Positions 51,408-60,405 of a DNA stretch of 64,000 nucleotides are shown piece by piece. The first letter of the stretch is position 1, and the number at the start of each line of letters is the position of its first letter. A program made the translations under genes and the position numbers. Under the pieces are notes generated by a model. The model saw only the letters and a program-made list of their open reading frames with translations. It ran no database searches and was not told the origin of the DNA. Origin of the DNA: Bradymonas sediminis (lineage in GTDB: Bacteria; Myxococcota_A; Bradymonadia; Bradymonadales; Bradymonadaceae). The stretch covers positions 4,633,501-4,697,500 of the forward strand of contig NZ_CP030032.1 of assembly GCF_003258315.1 (NCBI RefSeq), in the 5' to 3' direction.

Positions 51408-52496
51408 TCAGTCCATCGAAGTCGTGACATAATATCCGCTGATGCCGCGAACCATGATCTCCTCGCTGCGCGATGGATTGTAAATATTGACGTCCCATGC
51501 ATCGCGGTCATAGCCGAAGGTGCGTCGGGAGTCCCAGCGGAAGCTCTCATAGACCTCCATGCTCAAGCGGGCCCAGTGGTCATCGTTATTGTGTTGGAGG
51601 ACCGGCAACCTGCTGGAGAAGGGGAAGGTCAGCCAATACTCGTCGTCGATGACTTCGGCGCGAAGCCCGCCGCCGCTTGGCAGGGAGTGGTCAAATTCGG
51701 CCGGAAAACGTTGGGTCGTGAGGCCTGTGAACTCAACCCAGCCCTCACCGGCGTCGTAGGACTCCCCGTCATAGTCGGTTTCGGAGTAGGCCTTAAAGAA
51801 TGTGACCTCGCCGGGCGTTGCCAGCGCGGCGGTGTGAAGGGTGCCGTCGACCGTGAAGCGCACCCATTCCACCTTGACGCGGCCGTGGGTGTATTCGCCG
51901 GTCGGGAGGGACTCGGTGTCACATGAGCCGAGCAAATTATCTTGGAGGAGGTCAGCGACGACGGGCTCGTCGAGCTCGAAGCAGTTCACCCCGGTCGCGG
52001 CTTGGCGAGAGGTTTGAATATCGTATTGGCTGATCGCGACTTCGAATGCTTTGGGCGTTTGGCCCACATTGTGGTCGTTAAAGCTCTTTGCGCTGAGATC
52101 ACCGGCCAGATAGAGCGAGATGCTGCCGTTGTCGGTCTGGACGTCGGGTTCGCCGGGGCCGGCGTCGGTGGTTGCGTCGGGCGCTGGATGGCCCGCGTCC
52201 GGTGAGGTGACGTCCGGCGAATGCGTATCTGGCGAATCGACGTCCGGCGCGCCGGCGTCGGCCAGAACATCTGGATTGTCGGGGTCTACATCTGGAATTG
52301 GGCCGGAACCCGCGTCGGAGGCGTCGGGGCCGGAAGTGCCCGCGTCCGACAAAGTCGCGTCGTCTTCGATGGTGTCGGGGGAGGACTCGTTTTGTTTGTC
52401 GATATCTCGAAAGCCGGGGGCGGGTTCGGTGCAGCCGGCGCCCCAGATGCCAATAACGAGACAAGCGGCGAGCGACTTCAATACAAACTGAGACAT
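51408..52496 (-). CDS. Asp/Pro-rich lipoprotein
   Basis: The protein is 362 aa. GGAAG precedes the ATG at 52496. The signal ends IWGAGC (lipid Cys near 22). A roughly 100-residue linker made of repeated SPD, PDV and DAG units keeps the domain away from the membrane. The globular part (about 125-362) is beta-rich, with FELDEPVVADLL, EYTHGRVKVEWVRFTV and a final GISGYYVTTSMD. DUF4382-like folds share parts of this layout (IEWVR...), but I am not certain. No enzymatic residues are apparent. Confidence 0.75.
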   Translation of the reverse strand: MSQFVLKSLAACLVIGIWGAGCTEPAPGFRDIDKQNESSPDTIEDDATLSDAGTSGPDASDAGSGPIPDVDPDNPDVLADAGAPDVDSPDTHSPDVTSPDAGHPAPDATTDAGPGEPDVQTDNGSISLYLAGDLSAKSFNDHNVGQTPKAFEVAISQYDIQTSRQAATGVNCFELDEPVVADLLQDNLLGSCDTESLPTGEYTHGRVKVEWVRFTVDGTLHTAALATPGEVTFFKAYSETDYDGESYDAGEGWVEFTGLTTQRFPAEFDHSLPSGGGLRAEVIDDEYWLTFPFSSRLPVLQHNNDDHWARLSMEVYESFRWDSRRTFGYDRDAWDVNIYNPSRSEEIMVRGISGYYVTTSMD

Positions 52497-52656
52497 GAGA
52501 ACTTCCGTATTATGAGTGCTGTAGATGTGCCGGATTCACGAACTAACAACGTCTTAGGTTCGCAGAATTGCGCAACCGACACAAGATAAAAGCCGATTCG
52601 CGCTTGCCTGCGAGGGTATCGACGTGAGCACGAAAAGAGTATGCCCGGAACAGAGA

Positions 52657-52692
52657 CAGGGGAGGCGCCAGGTTTCCCTGATGCCTCCCCTG
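52657..52692 (-). terminator. Possible terminator of the fibre-like protein gene
   Basis: CAGGGGAGGC (52657-52666) pairs with GCCTCCCCTG (52683-52692) over a 16-nt loop that can pair further. It lies 66 bp after the stop at 52758 on the minus strand. The sequence after it is T/C-rich rather than a pure T run. Confidence 0.5.
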
Positions 52693-52757
52693 CAATTGGC
52701 TCAGCGCAAGTGGCTAAGCGTCATATTCTGCGGGTGATGCTGGTAGTTATGCGGCGA

Positions 52758-54302
52758 TTACTTCAGGCGCATCGAGCAGCATTGGAAATTAAAGCGGCGG
52801 TCCTCGCGGCCGTTGTCGTGCGTGCTATAAACGCCTTTTAAGACCTTGTCACCGGGGCAGGTATAATTCACTACCGCGTCGAAGTTGTTGACATAACCGG
52901 ACCAGGTGCAGTTGAAGGTTTGGATGCCAATTTGAGTGATGTGCTGGCTGGTAATCGTATCGTTGGCGATATCAGCGCCGCTGATGCTGCCGTTGGCGAT
53001 CTTATTGCCCGTCACACTATTGTCGGCGAGTTTAGAGTTGGTGACACTTGAGTTTCCAAGGTCGGCAGTGCCAATGCTGCCGTCTGAGATCTCGTTGCCG
53101 GTGATGGAGCCAGTGGCGATTTTATTGCCGGTGATGGTGCGGTCCGCGAGCTTGCCCCCTTGGATGGCGCTGTTCTTGATATCGACATTCTGGATGGTCC
53201 CGTCGACGATCTGCTCCGAGGTGATGAAGGGCACCGAGGACAGCGGAGCGACGCGCGCGTAGTCGATATAGAGGTCGGTGATCGAGGGGGTGAAGTTCTC
53301 GACGCCGAGGAATTGATCTTCGTCATCGGGGGCGAAGTCGCAGTAGATGACGAATTCCTTCCAAGAGTTATTTCCGCCGAATTCGGAGGGGACGATGGAG
53401 ACGGGGGCGAAGGTATTCCAGGTGCCGCCGCGCATCGACGCGCAGGTAATCTGGGCGAGCACCTGGCTGCTTCCGGTGTTGGTGACCTTTGCGCGCACGG
53501 TGGCGTGGATTGGCCCGTGGGCGAGTGAAGTGCCCAGCTCCGAGGAGGAGACGCCCCACATGCGGCCGGCGACGCCGCTGGCGCTGGGCGCTTCGCTGGC
53601 GAGCGCGCTGCGGGTGGCGGCGTTGGAGGCGCTTGGGTCGTTGGTCGAGGAGCCGATGCCCAGCGAGGCGACCGGGGTGGATTCGGCCTCGAAGAACCAA
53701 CCGGCAGCCTGATGGCTGGCGTAGCGGCTGTCGAAGACGCCTTCGGGCATATTGGTGACCTTAGCCCAATCAACCTCAGCGATATTCGCGTCGTTGATGG
53801 CGCCCGGGGCGATGCTCGCCGCCGTGATCGAGCCGTCGGCGACGGTTTCGGCGCGTTTGGCCACATCGGCGCGCTGGGCGATGATCGCATAGGGAACCGA
53901 GTTGAGGCGCTGGCGCGGGCTCATCTCCTCGCCGGCGTCGACCGCCATGGCGAGCCAGGCGGTGCCGTCGCGTAGGACCATCATGTCGAGGGGGTTATCT
54001 TCGCTGCCAAGCGTTACGGTATAGAATCCGTTGGCGGCTTCGACTTGTTGGACTTGCTCCCAAAGCATCGCCCCGCCGTTTTCGGCGTCGTAGAGGCGAA
54101 AGGTCATCTCGACGGTGTCGTTGACGGGCGTGCCGTCTTCGGCGAGCAAGCGACCTTGCTGGGTGAATTGAGCGGGGGCCGAGCCGGCCTGGACCGGAGC
54201 CCCGAGGGCGAAGACGCCCAGCAGGGCCAGGGCGCTGGCGCCGCGTCGGCCCCAACGATTCAGAAGAGTTGCTTTGGTCACGGTATTGATGGAGCTTTTC
54301 AT
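52758..54302 (-). CDS. Secreted fibre-like protein with pentad repeats and a dermatopontin-like end
   Basis: The protein is 514 aa behind AGGA. The signal peptide ends GAPVQA (near residue 39). A roughly 105-residue domain follows (FTQQGRLLAEDGTPVNDTV...LNSVPYAII), common to proteins with trailing fibre repeats. Two blocks of short repeats of the form GSI..ADI.N.S(V/I)T..KLAD..I (about 150-185 and 360-450) then flank a beta domain. The last 60 residues end in DNGREDRRFNFQCCSM, like dermatopontin repeats with a disulfide pair. A surface fibre or adhesin is inferred. It sits 57 bp downstream of a lipoprotein gene and may be its operon partner. Confidence 0.8.
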   Translation of the reverse strand: MKSSINTVTKATLLNRWGRRGASALALLGVFALGAPVQAGSAPAQFTQQGRLLAEDGTPVNDTVEMTFRLYDAENGGAMLWEQVQQVEAANGFYTVTLGSEDNPLDMMVLRDGTAWLAMAVDAGEEMSPRQRLNSVPYAIIAQRADVAKRAETVADGSITAASIAPGAINDANIAEVDWAKVTNMPEGVFDSRYASHQAAGWFFEAESTPVASLGIGSSTNDPSASNAATRSALASEAPSASGVAGRMWGVSSSELGTSLAHGPIHATVRAKVTNTGSSQVLAQITCASMRGGTWNTFAPVSIVPSEFGGNNSWKEFVIYCDFAPDDEDQFLGVENFTPSITDLYIDYARVAPLSSVPFITSEQIVDGTIQNVDIKNSAIQGGKLADRTITGNKIATGSITGNEISDGSIGTADLGNSSVTNSKLADNSVTGNKIANGSISGADIANDTITSQHITQIGIQTFNCTWSGYVNNFDAVVNYTCPGDKVLKGVYSTHDNGREDRRFNFQCCSMRLK

Positions 54303-54359
54303 AAAAAATCCTGCGCACTAAATATATTAATAATTAAAAAATAGGGTCTTATTTGCGCT

Positions 54360-54758
54360 TTATTCTGGGATGACCGCGCGCAGCGTTCCGAGCTCGACGC
54401 GGTAGCCGCCGCCGCTGGCTGCGCCGGCGCTGGGCTGCGCGGGGGCGGTGCAATGCGTGACGCGATAGCCGCCGCCGCTGGTGCTTCCGGCGGCTGCGCA
54501 TCGCTGGGCTGCCGACTCGGTGGTTGAGGGCTCGGTGACGACATCGGGTTCGCTGATGTCGGGCTCGATGACGTCGGGCTCGCTCCAGCCGGTATCTTCT
54601 TCTTCGATGCCGGTGTCGACTTTGTCGTTGCCGCTCACCAATTTGCTATTGTCCGACGTACATGCCGCGAGGAGGCTCAGCGCGCTGAGTATCACTGCCA
54701 CGCGCAGCATCCTCGCCCATGACGGCGTGAGGAGGGAGATCTTGTGTTTCTGTTTCAT
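54360..54758 (-). CDS. Small lipoprotein with two SGGGYR repeats
   Basis: The protein is 132 aa. GAGAAG precedes the ATG at 54758. The lipoprotein signal ends LLAAC (lipid Cys near 33). An acidic Glu/Pro linker (EPDVIEPDISEPDV) follows. The C-terminal region has two copies of SGGGYRV separated by about 20 residues, each preceded by an Ala-rich stretch. Function unknown. It is likely co-transcribed with the fibre-like gene 57 bp downstream and may anchor or assist it. Confidence 0.7.
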   Translation of the reverse strand: MKQKHKISLLTPSWARMLRVAVILSALSLLAACTSDNSKLVSGNDKVDTGIEEEDTGWSEPDVIEPDISEPDVVTEPSTTESAAQRCAAAGSTSGGGYRVTHCTAPAQPSAGAASGGGYRVELGTLRAVIPE

Positions 54759-55031
54759 GAAGCTTCTCGTTACAAATAATAGTATTGAACACACATTTTT
54801 GATCAGCTTTGCTGTCTTTCGTCCCGGCCGAAGCCGATTTATACGAGCAAAAAAACACTTCTCTCCCCGAGGCGATGATGAAAACCAGCCCCCGGGCTGG
54901 TACGAAGGGGTGCGATAATCATCGCCTTCGAGGGATTAAGATAAAATATAGATTATCTGTTGTGACTGGGGCACGATACGTTTGTTTGAGTCTGTTTGGC
55001 AAGCGAAACTCTGCGCATGCAACTTGAGCGA

Positions 55032-57254
55032 CTATCTTCCAAATCCGATCGACTTCTCCACCTCGGCGGGGTTTTCGTCGAGCGCGGCTTGGTCGAGCAG
55101 CTCGGTGGTCACCGGTTGGTCTGCGCGGGCGGCGCGGAAGGCTGCCTTAAAGACGGCGTTTTTGATGAGGCCGCCGCTTAAGCGGTGGCGCTCGGCGAGG
55201 CCGTCGAAGTCGATGGCGCCATCGGTGGGGACGCCTTCGGTGAGCAGGGTCTTCCAGATCTGGGCGCGCTCGCCGGCGGCCGGGAAGGGGAAGTCGAGGG
55301 TATAGGTGAGGCGGCGGTCCAGCGCTTCGTCGAGCTGGCCGGGGCGGTTGGTCGCCAGCAGGACCACGCCGTCGTGGCGCTCGATGGCGGTCAGCAGGAC
55401 GTTGACCACCGAGTCGTCGTGGCGCGAGGCGCGGGCCTCGCCGCGGGCCATCAGCAGGCTGTCGGCCTCGTCCAAAAAGAGCACCGCGTTATGGGCGCGA
55501 GCGTCGTCAAAGAGGCGGCTCAGGTTGCGCTCGGTCTCGCCGACCCATTTCGACTTCAGCCCGGCGACCGAGGCGACCCGAAGCGGTCGGTTCAGCTCGC
55601 TGGCGATGGCCTCGGCGCACATGGTTTTGCCGGTGCCGGGCGTGCCGTGAAAGAGCGCCGAGACGCCTTTACCGTAGGTCATATTGTGCCCGATGCCCCA
55701 GCGCTCCAGCACGGTGCGGCGGTGACGCGCGGCGTCGATCAGCTCCTCAACCTGCGCCTTGAGCGGGGCCGGAAGAATGATGTCGGCCAGGCGCACGCTC
55801 GGATTGACCAGCGTGGAGTCCTCCTCGGGGGGCGGGGTGAGTTGGGCGCGAGCGCAGCGCTCCAGCGTCTCCATGGTGATCAGCGGAGCGCTGTCCTCGC
55901 CGCATTGGTGTACCGCGTCGGCGACCGCGGTGAGCACCGCGTTTTTGATATACCCACCGGTCATTTCGAAGCGGTCGGCGAGCAGGTCGATGTCGACATC
56001 ATCGGCCAGAGGGGCGCTGTCGGGCAGATGCTTTTTCCAGATTTCGCGCCGGGCGAGGCGGTCGGGTTGGGCGAATTGGACCTTGACCAGGATGCGCCGA
56101 TCCAGGGCCTCGTCGAGGTGCTGGCGCAGGTTGGTCGCCAAAATCGCGACGCCCTCGAAGCGCTCGATCTCGGTCAACAGCATCGTCATCAGCGCGTTGC
56201 CCCGGCGGCGGTCTCCGAAGATGACCTCGCACTCGTCGAAGAAGAGCACCGCGTCCTGCATGCGCGCCTCGCGAAAGAGCGAGGGCAAGAATCGGCCGGC
56301 GTCGTGGTTCTCGATGAAGGTCGGGATGTCGACGTTGAGCACGCGCTTGCCCATCTTCTCGGCGACCGCGTGCGCCATCATCGTCTTGCCGGTGCCCGGC
56401 TTGCCGTAAAAGAGCATCAGCGCGCCCTTTCCGTATTGAATCACCTCGTCAAAGCCCCATTCTCGCCGGTATTTCAGATACTCATCGTGGCGCTCGATGA
56501 CCGACATGATGCGCCGCTTGTCTTCGGCGTTGAGGACCACCTGGTCGAAGCACGAGCGCGGCTCTTCGACCGAGGAGAATTCCATGAATTCATCCATGAA
56601 ATCATTATCGCCGACCAGATAGCCGAAGGTGCGATTGGACAGTTGCACCCGCGCGCTCAGCAGGTCTTCGGGGGCGTTGAAGCGGCTGGACAGGTCGACC
56701 GAGACCAGGTCATTTTTGACCAGGGGCTGCGCCTTGCTGAAGACGCGTCGGCGGGTGATGCGCTCGGCGAAGGGGAGCTCGCAGAAGTTGAAGATCACCT
56801 CGACGGTCAGGCCGAAGCGCGAGTTTTGCAGCTCGTCATAGAGATCTTCGAAGCTGCGTGAGAAGGCGATGGCCGAGGCGAGCAGCAGGATGGTGCGCTC
56901 GAAGTCGCTGAGGTCGTAGAGCTCGACGAGAGTGTCGATGGCGAGCTTGAAATCGCCGGCGCGCGTGGCTTTGAGGCGGCGGTTAACATAGGTGCGGCGT
57001 CTTTTTTCTGACTTGGTCTGCATCTTCAGGCGCGCTTCGAGCAGGTTCAGGGGCTCCTCTTCCTGTCGGCTCCATCCGTGGCCGGGCGAGTCGCTGCACT
57101 GGTTGTCGATCTGGCGCTGGGTGATGAGCCGCCGGCAGCGCATCTCGAGCCATCCAAGCTCGTCCTGCAGGTATTCGAGGTCGTCGCGGTAGGCGCCAAT
57201 GGGAGGGGCGTCGGCGGTCGCTTCGGAGATTTCGCTAGCTTTGAGATTCGTCAT
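55032..57254 (-). CDS. Tandem AAA+ ATPase
   Basis: The protein is 740 aa with AGGGACG before the ATG. A helical N-terminal domain (about 1-250) precedes AAA module 1 (about 255-470: Walker A GKPGTGKT, Walker B LFFDECEV) and module 2 (about 490-720: Walker A GTPGTGKT, Walker B LFLDEADS). Arginine-finger-type DRR motifs occur in both modules. The layout is that of remodelling ATPases of the CDC48/FtsH side. Similar ATPases occur in contractile injection systems, but no sheath, tube or baseplate gene is here, so I only call it a stand-alone remodeller. It is divergent from the FG-GAP lipoprotein. Confidence 0.9.
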   Translation of the reverse strand: MTNLKASEISEATADAPPIGAYRDDLEYLQDELGWLEMRCRRLITQRQIDNQCSDSPGHGWSRQEEEPLNLLEARLKMQTKSEKRRRTYVNRRLKATRAGDFKLAIDTLVELYDLSDFERTILLLASAIAFSRSFEDLYDELQNSRFGLTVEVIFNFCELPFAERITRRRVFSKAQPLVKNDLVSVDLSSRFNAPEDLLSARVQLSNRTFGYLVGDNDFMDEFMEFSSVEEPRSCFDQVVLNAEDKRRIMSVIERHDEYLKYRREWGFDEVIQYGKGALMLFYGKPGTGKTMMAHAVAEKMGKRVLNVDIPTFIENHDAGRFLPSLFREARMQDAVLFFDECEVIFGDRRRGNALMTMLLTEIERFEGVAILATNLRQHLDEALDRRILVKVQFAQPDRLARREIWKKHLPDSAPLADDVDIDLLADRFEMTGGYIKNAVLTAVADAVHQCGEDSAPLITMETLERCARAQLTPPPEEDSTLVNPSVRLADIILPAPLKAQVEELIDAARHRRTVLERWGIGHNMTYGKGVSALFHGTPGTGKTMCAEAIASELNRPLRVASVAGLKSKWVGETERNLSRLFDDARAHNAVLFLDEADSLLMARGEARASRHDDSVVNVLLTAIERHDGVVLLATNRPGQLDEALDRRLTYTLDFPFPAAGERAQIWKTLLTEGVPTDGAIDFDGLAERHRLSGGLIKNAVFKAAFRAARADQPVTTELLDQAALDENPAEVEKSIGFGR

Positions 57255-57521
57255 GAGTCGTCCCTTGAAAAAGGTGGTTAAATAGAGTGACGTAGGTGTC
57301 GCTAACTAATACCCGTGAGAATGCGGTTTCTCAAAAACTAGATTTTTTATTTTCATCTCAGGACGATCAAAGAGGCCTTTGGCGGGAGTCTAAGCACGAT
57401 TTTTCGTGTCGGATATTGTGAAGGAATTGTGCTGCCATTGGCTTTTCTGTTTTATTGCGCGAAGAATATCAGCCGCGCCGCCCCTCGTGTTTTCGCTTGT
57501 CACTTATGTAGGTTTTTTGAA

Positions 57522-59894
57522 ATGAAGACGTTGTTGCCTGGTCATCTGATGTGTTTGCGTTCGAGCGTTCTCGTTGGTTTGTGCATCGCGCTGCTGGCCG
57601 GCTGCGGTGAGTGCGGCGAAGGCAAGGGCAGCGGCTCGACGCTGCCGGGCGAAGACGTCGGTTCGGATGTGACCGTGGGCGGCGATGACGTGGGCGATCT
57701 GGACGTAAGTGAGCCCGATGGAGCATCGGACCAAGACACGCGTGACGTCCAGGATGATGTCGGCGAAACCTGCGCGCCAGAGAATCGCTGCGCGGAGCTA
57801 TGTTGCGCGAGTGACCAGCTCTGCCTGCGCGATCAATGCGTGCTCCCCGGGGCGGAGTGCGCGCATAACCTGGAGTGCGCCGAGGGCGATATCTGCGAGC
57901 CGTCGATGGGCCGCTGCATCCCCGACCCCGGCGTGGTCTGTACCTATCAGCCCGAGACCGAGATCTTCGATCCCGCCGTCACCCTTGCCTGGACGGACCG
58001 CGAAGACGTCGTCATGCCGGCGTTCAATCAGGTGATGATGACGCCGTCGGTGATCGATCTTAACGAGGATGAGATTCCGGATATTATCTTCGCGACCTTT
58101 GATGGGAGCAATGGAAACGCTGGCATCGAGCACGGCATCCTGCGCGCCATCGACGGTCAAACCTACGCGCCGATTTTCGACCTGACCGACGCCGCGCGCC
58201 GGGTCTCCGGCATCGCCTCGCTGGCCGCGGGCGATATCGACAATGATGGGCGGGTCGAGTTGGTGGCGCTCAAGCCGGGCGCGAACGGGATGATTGTCTT
58301 TGATGATTATTCGACGGACTGGGAGGTTATGTGGGAAGTGGGTGGCCTGTCGGTTGCGCGCGGAGGCCCCGCGCTCGCCGACCTCGACGCCGACGGAGAG
58401 GTTGAGCTGGTCATCGCGAACCGGGTCTATGACGCCGCGACTGGCGAGCTTCGCTGCGTGGCGACGGGCCTGAGCGCGAGCGCCGAGAAGTCGGCGATCG
58501 CCGACCTCACCGGGGACGGACGGCTCGAGGTGATCGCGACCAGCGGCGCCTTTAAATACGAGCCCCAAGACGGCGTTTGCCCGCATCTGTATCGCTACGA
58601 AGACGGCAGCGGTTTTCCTGCAGTGGGCGATTTTGGGACCTTTGTTGACGGCCAGCGCGAGTTTGGCGTGCTCGACGGCGTGCCCGAGATCGTGACGGTC
58701 AGCACTGCCGCGACCGAGCAAATCGTGCTGCATAACGGCCAAACCGGCGAGACGATTTGGAAGGCGACCTTCCCGGCGGCCGACCACCCGAAAGGATTCA
58801 CCGAGGCGCAATGCTCGCGCATTACTGGCGGTGGACCGCCGACGATCTCGGACTTTGACGGCGACGGCGCGCCCGAAGTCGGCACCGCCGGCGCCTGCTA
58901 TTATGTGGTCATCGACACCGACGGCACGATGCTGTGGAAGCACGAGTCCCAGGACTTCTCGAGCCGCACCACCGGCTCGAGCGTCTTCGACTTCCAGGGC
59001 GACGGCAAAGCCGAAGTTGTCTACGCTGACGAGTGTTTTTTGCGCGTCTATGACGGCACCACCGGCGACGTGCTCTTCAAGCAATCGCATAGCTCCGGGA
59101 CCACCCGCGAGATCCCGATCATCGCGGACGTCGACAACGACTTCCACGCCGATATCGTCTTTATCTCGAACGACTATAAAGGCGAGACGCTCTGCCAGCG
59201 AACCTGGGAGGATTATGACGCGGTCGATGGCCCCAAGCACGGCATCTCGGTCGTCAAAGACGCGCAGAATCGCTGGGTCTCAACCCGGCCGCTGTGGAAC
59301 CAGCATACCTACCACGTGACCAATGTGTGCGACGGCCGCCGCCCCTTCGACGACTGCCCCGGACGCATCGACAAAGCCGGGGCAATCCCGATCGGCGAGG
59401 TCTCCAATTGGACGGTGCCCGGGCTTAATAATTACCGTCAAAACGTCCAGGGCGAGGGCCTCTTCAACGCCCCCGATCTGGCCATCACCAACCTCGCCAC
59501 GGATTGCCAGGCGGGCGATGGGCTGACGTTTCGCATCACCGTGGCGAACCTGGGGACGCGCGGCGTGCCCGCGGGCGCGAATATCGCGGTATACGGCAGC
59601 GTCGACGGCGCCGAGCAATACCTGACCACCCTCACCACCACCGAAGCGCTCGCCCCGGGCGGCGCCCAAACGCTGACCTACGTGTGGACGGACGCCCCGG
59701 ATCCCAACGGCAAAACGGTCAACGTGCGCGCGATCGCCGACGCCGATGAAGACGGCGCCGGCCAGCATTTCGAGTGCAATGAGGATAATAACGAGATGCA
59801 AAACCAGGCCAGCTGTGCCTGTGAGGAGAACCGCGACTGCTCGCCCGGCGAGTTCTGCGCGACGACGGGTGAGTGTTTGCCGATGGATGGGTGA
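57522..59894 (+). CDS. FG-GAP/VCBS repeat lipoprotein with a CARDB domain
   Basis: The protein is 790 aa. The signal ends IALLAGC (lipid Cys near 28), from the ATG at 57522; an internal ATG nine codons later is possible. A D/G/E linker and a small Cys-rich domain (about 85-140) lead to a beta-propeller with calcium-type loops such as DIDNDGRVELVA, DLDADGEVELVI and DFDGDGAPEVGT (about six repeats between 160 and 560). A CARDB-type Ig domain (PDLAITNLATDCQAGDGLTF..., about 645-755) and a short Cys-rich tail follow. A large, surface-exposed adhesin-like protein is inferred. Confidence 0.88.
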   Translation: MKTLLPGHLMCLRSSVLVGLCIALLAGCGECGEGKGSGSTLPGEDVGSDVTVGGDDVGDLDVSEPDGASDQDTRDVQDDVGETCAPENRCAELCCASDQLCLRDQCVLPGAECAHNLECAEGDICEPSMGRCIPDPGVVCTYQPETEIFDPAVTLAWTDREDVVMPAFNQVMMTPSVIDLNEDEIPDIIFATFDGSNGNAGIEHGILRAIDGQTYAPIFDLTDAARRVSGIASLAAGDIDNDGRVELVALKPGANGMIVFDDYSTDWEVMWEVGGLSVARGGPALADLDADGEVELVIANRVYDAATGELRCVATGLSASAEKSAIADLTGDGRLEVIATSGAFKYEPQDGVCPHLYRYEDGSGFPAVGDFGTFVDGQREFGVLDGVPEIVTVSTAATEQIVLHNGQTGETIWKATFPAADHPKGFTEAQCSRITGGGPPTISDFDGDGAPEVGTAGACYYVVIDTDGTMLWKHESQDFSSRTTGSSVFDFQGDGKAEVVYADECFLRVYDGTTGDVLFKQSHSSGTTREIPIIADVDNDFHADIVFISNDYKGETLCQRTWEDYDAVDGPKHGISVVKDAQNRWVSTRPLWNQHTYHVTNVCDGRRPFDDCPGRIDKAGAIPIGEVSNWTVPGLNNYRQNVQGEGLFNAPDLAITNLATDCQAGDGLTFRITVANLGTRGVPAGANIAVYGSVDGAEQYLTTLTTTEALAPGGAQTLTYVWTDAPDPNGKTVNVRAIADADEDGAGQHFECNEDNNEMQNQASCACEENRDCSPGEFCATTGECLPMDG

Positions 59895-59938
59895 GGGGTG
59901 GTGCAGTGGTTGTTAATTGAGAAGTACGAGGGAAAACA

Positions 59939-60376
59939 ATGACAAAAAAACGACTTAAAAAAAGACGCCACCCCGCCCAATGCCCCTGCGGATCGAGCGC
60001 GTCCTACGGCGCGTGTTGCGGGCGGTTTCACCGGGGCGGCGTCGTGGCGGCGAGCCCGCAGGAGTTGATGCGCTCGCGCTACGCGGCGTATGCGCGCGGT
60101 GAGGTCGATTATATTGTGGAGACGACCGATCCGGGGAGTCCTGCGTGGCAGGAGCCGGTGAAGATCTGGCGCGATGAGATCCGGCGATTTGGCCGGGATT
60201 CGGAGTTTTTGGGCGTCGAGATTCTGGACGCGTCGGAGGACGGTGACCGGGGCGAAGTCGAGTTTTTGGCGAAGCTTCGGGCCGACGGGGAAGATGCTTC
60301 TTTTGAGGAGCGCAGTGCGTTCGTGCGCCGCGAGGGGCGCTGGCTTTATCAGTCGGGTGTGACGAAGTCGGTGTGA
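59939..60376 (+). CDS. ychJ: YchJ-like protein (UPF0225)
   Basis: The protein is 145 aa, the usual family length. The N-terminal SEC-C motif reads CPCGSSASYGACC, followed by the family pattern ELMRSRYAAYARGEVDYIVETTDP. The middle/C-terminal cystatin-like (NTF2-type) domain ends GRWLYQSG. The family is widespread and uncharacterised. It starts 44 bp after the lipoprotein stop and could be co-transcribed, but this looks accidental. Confidence 0.92.
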   Translation: MTKKRLKKRRHPAQCPCGSSASYGACCGRFHRGGVVAASPQELMRSRYAAYARGEVDYIVETTDPGSPAWQEPVKIWRDEIRRFGRDSEFLGVEILDASEDGDRGEVEFLAKLRADGEDASFEERSAFVRREGRWLYQSGVTKSV

Positions 60377-60405
60377 GCTTTTGTTGGTCGCCGCATAAGA
60401 TGCGG

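Noticed and set aside
55185-56861. 558-codon plus-strand frame opposite the tandem AAA+ gene
   Set aside because: It is an antisense shadow of a high-GC gene; its composition shows no domain, and the minus-strand gene has full AAA+ motifs.
55032-57254. Contractile injection system locus
   Set aside because: Only an ATPase of similar type is present; sheath, tube, spike and baseplate genes are absent from the window.
57798-59240. 480-codon minus-strand frame opposite the FG-GAP gene
   Set aside because: Antisense shadow with repetitive character inherited from the FG-GAP repeats.
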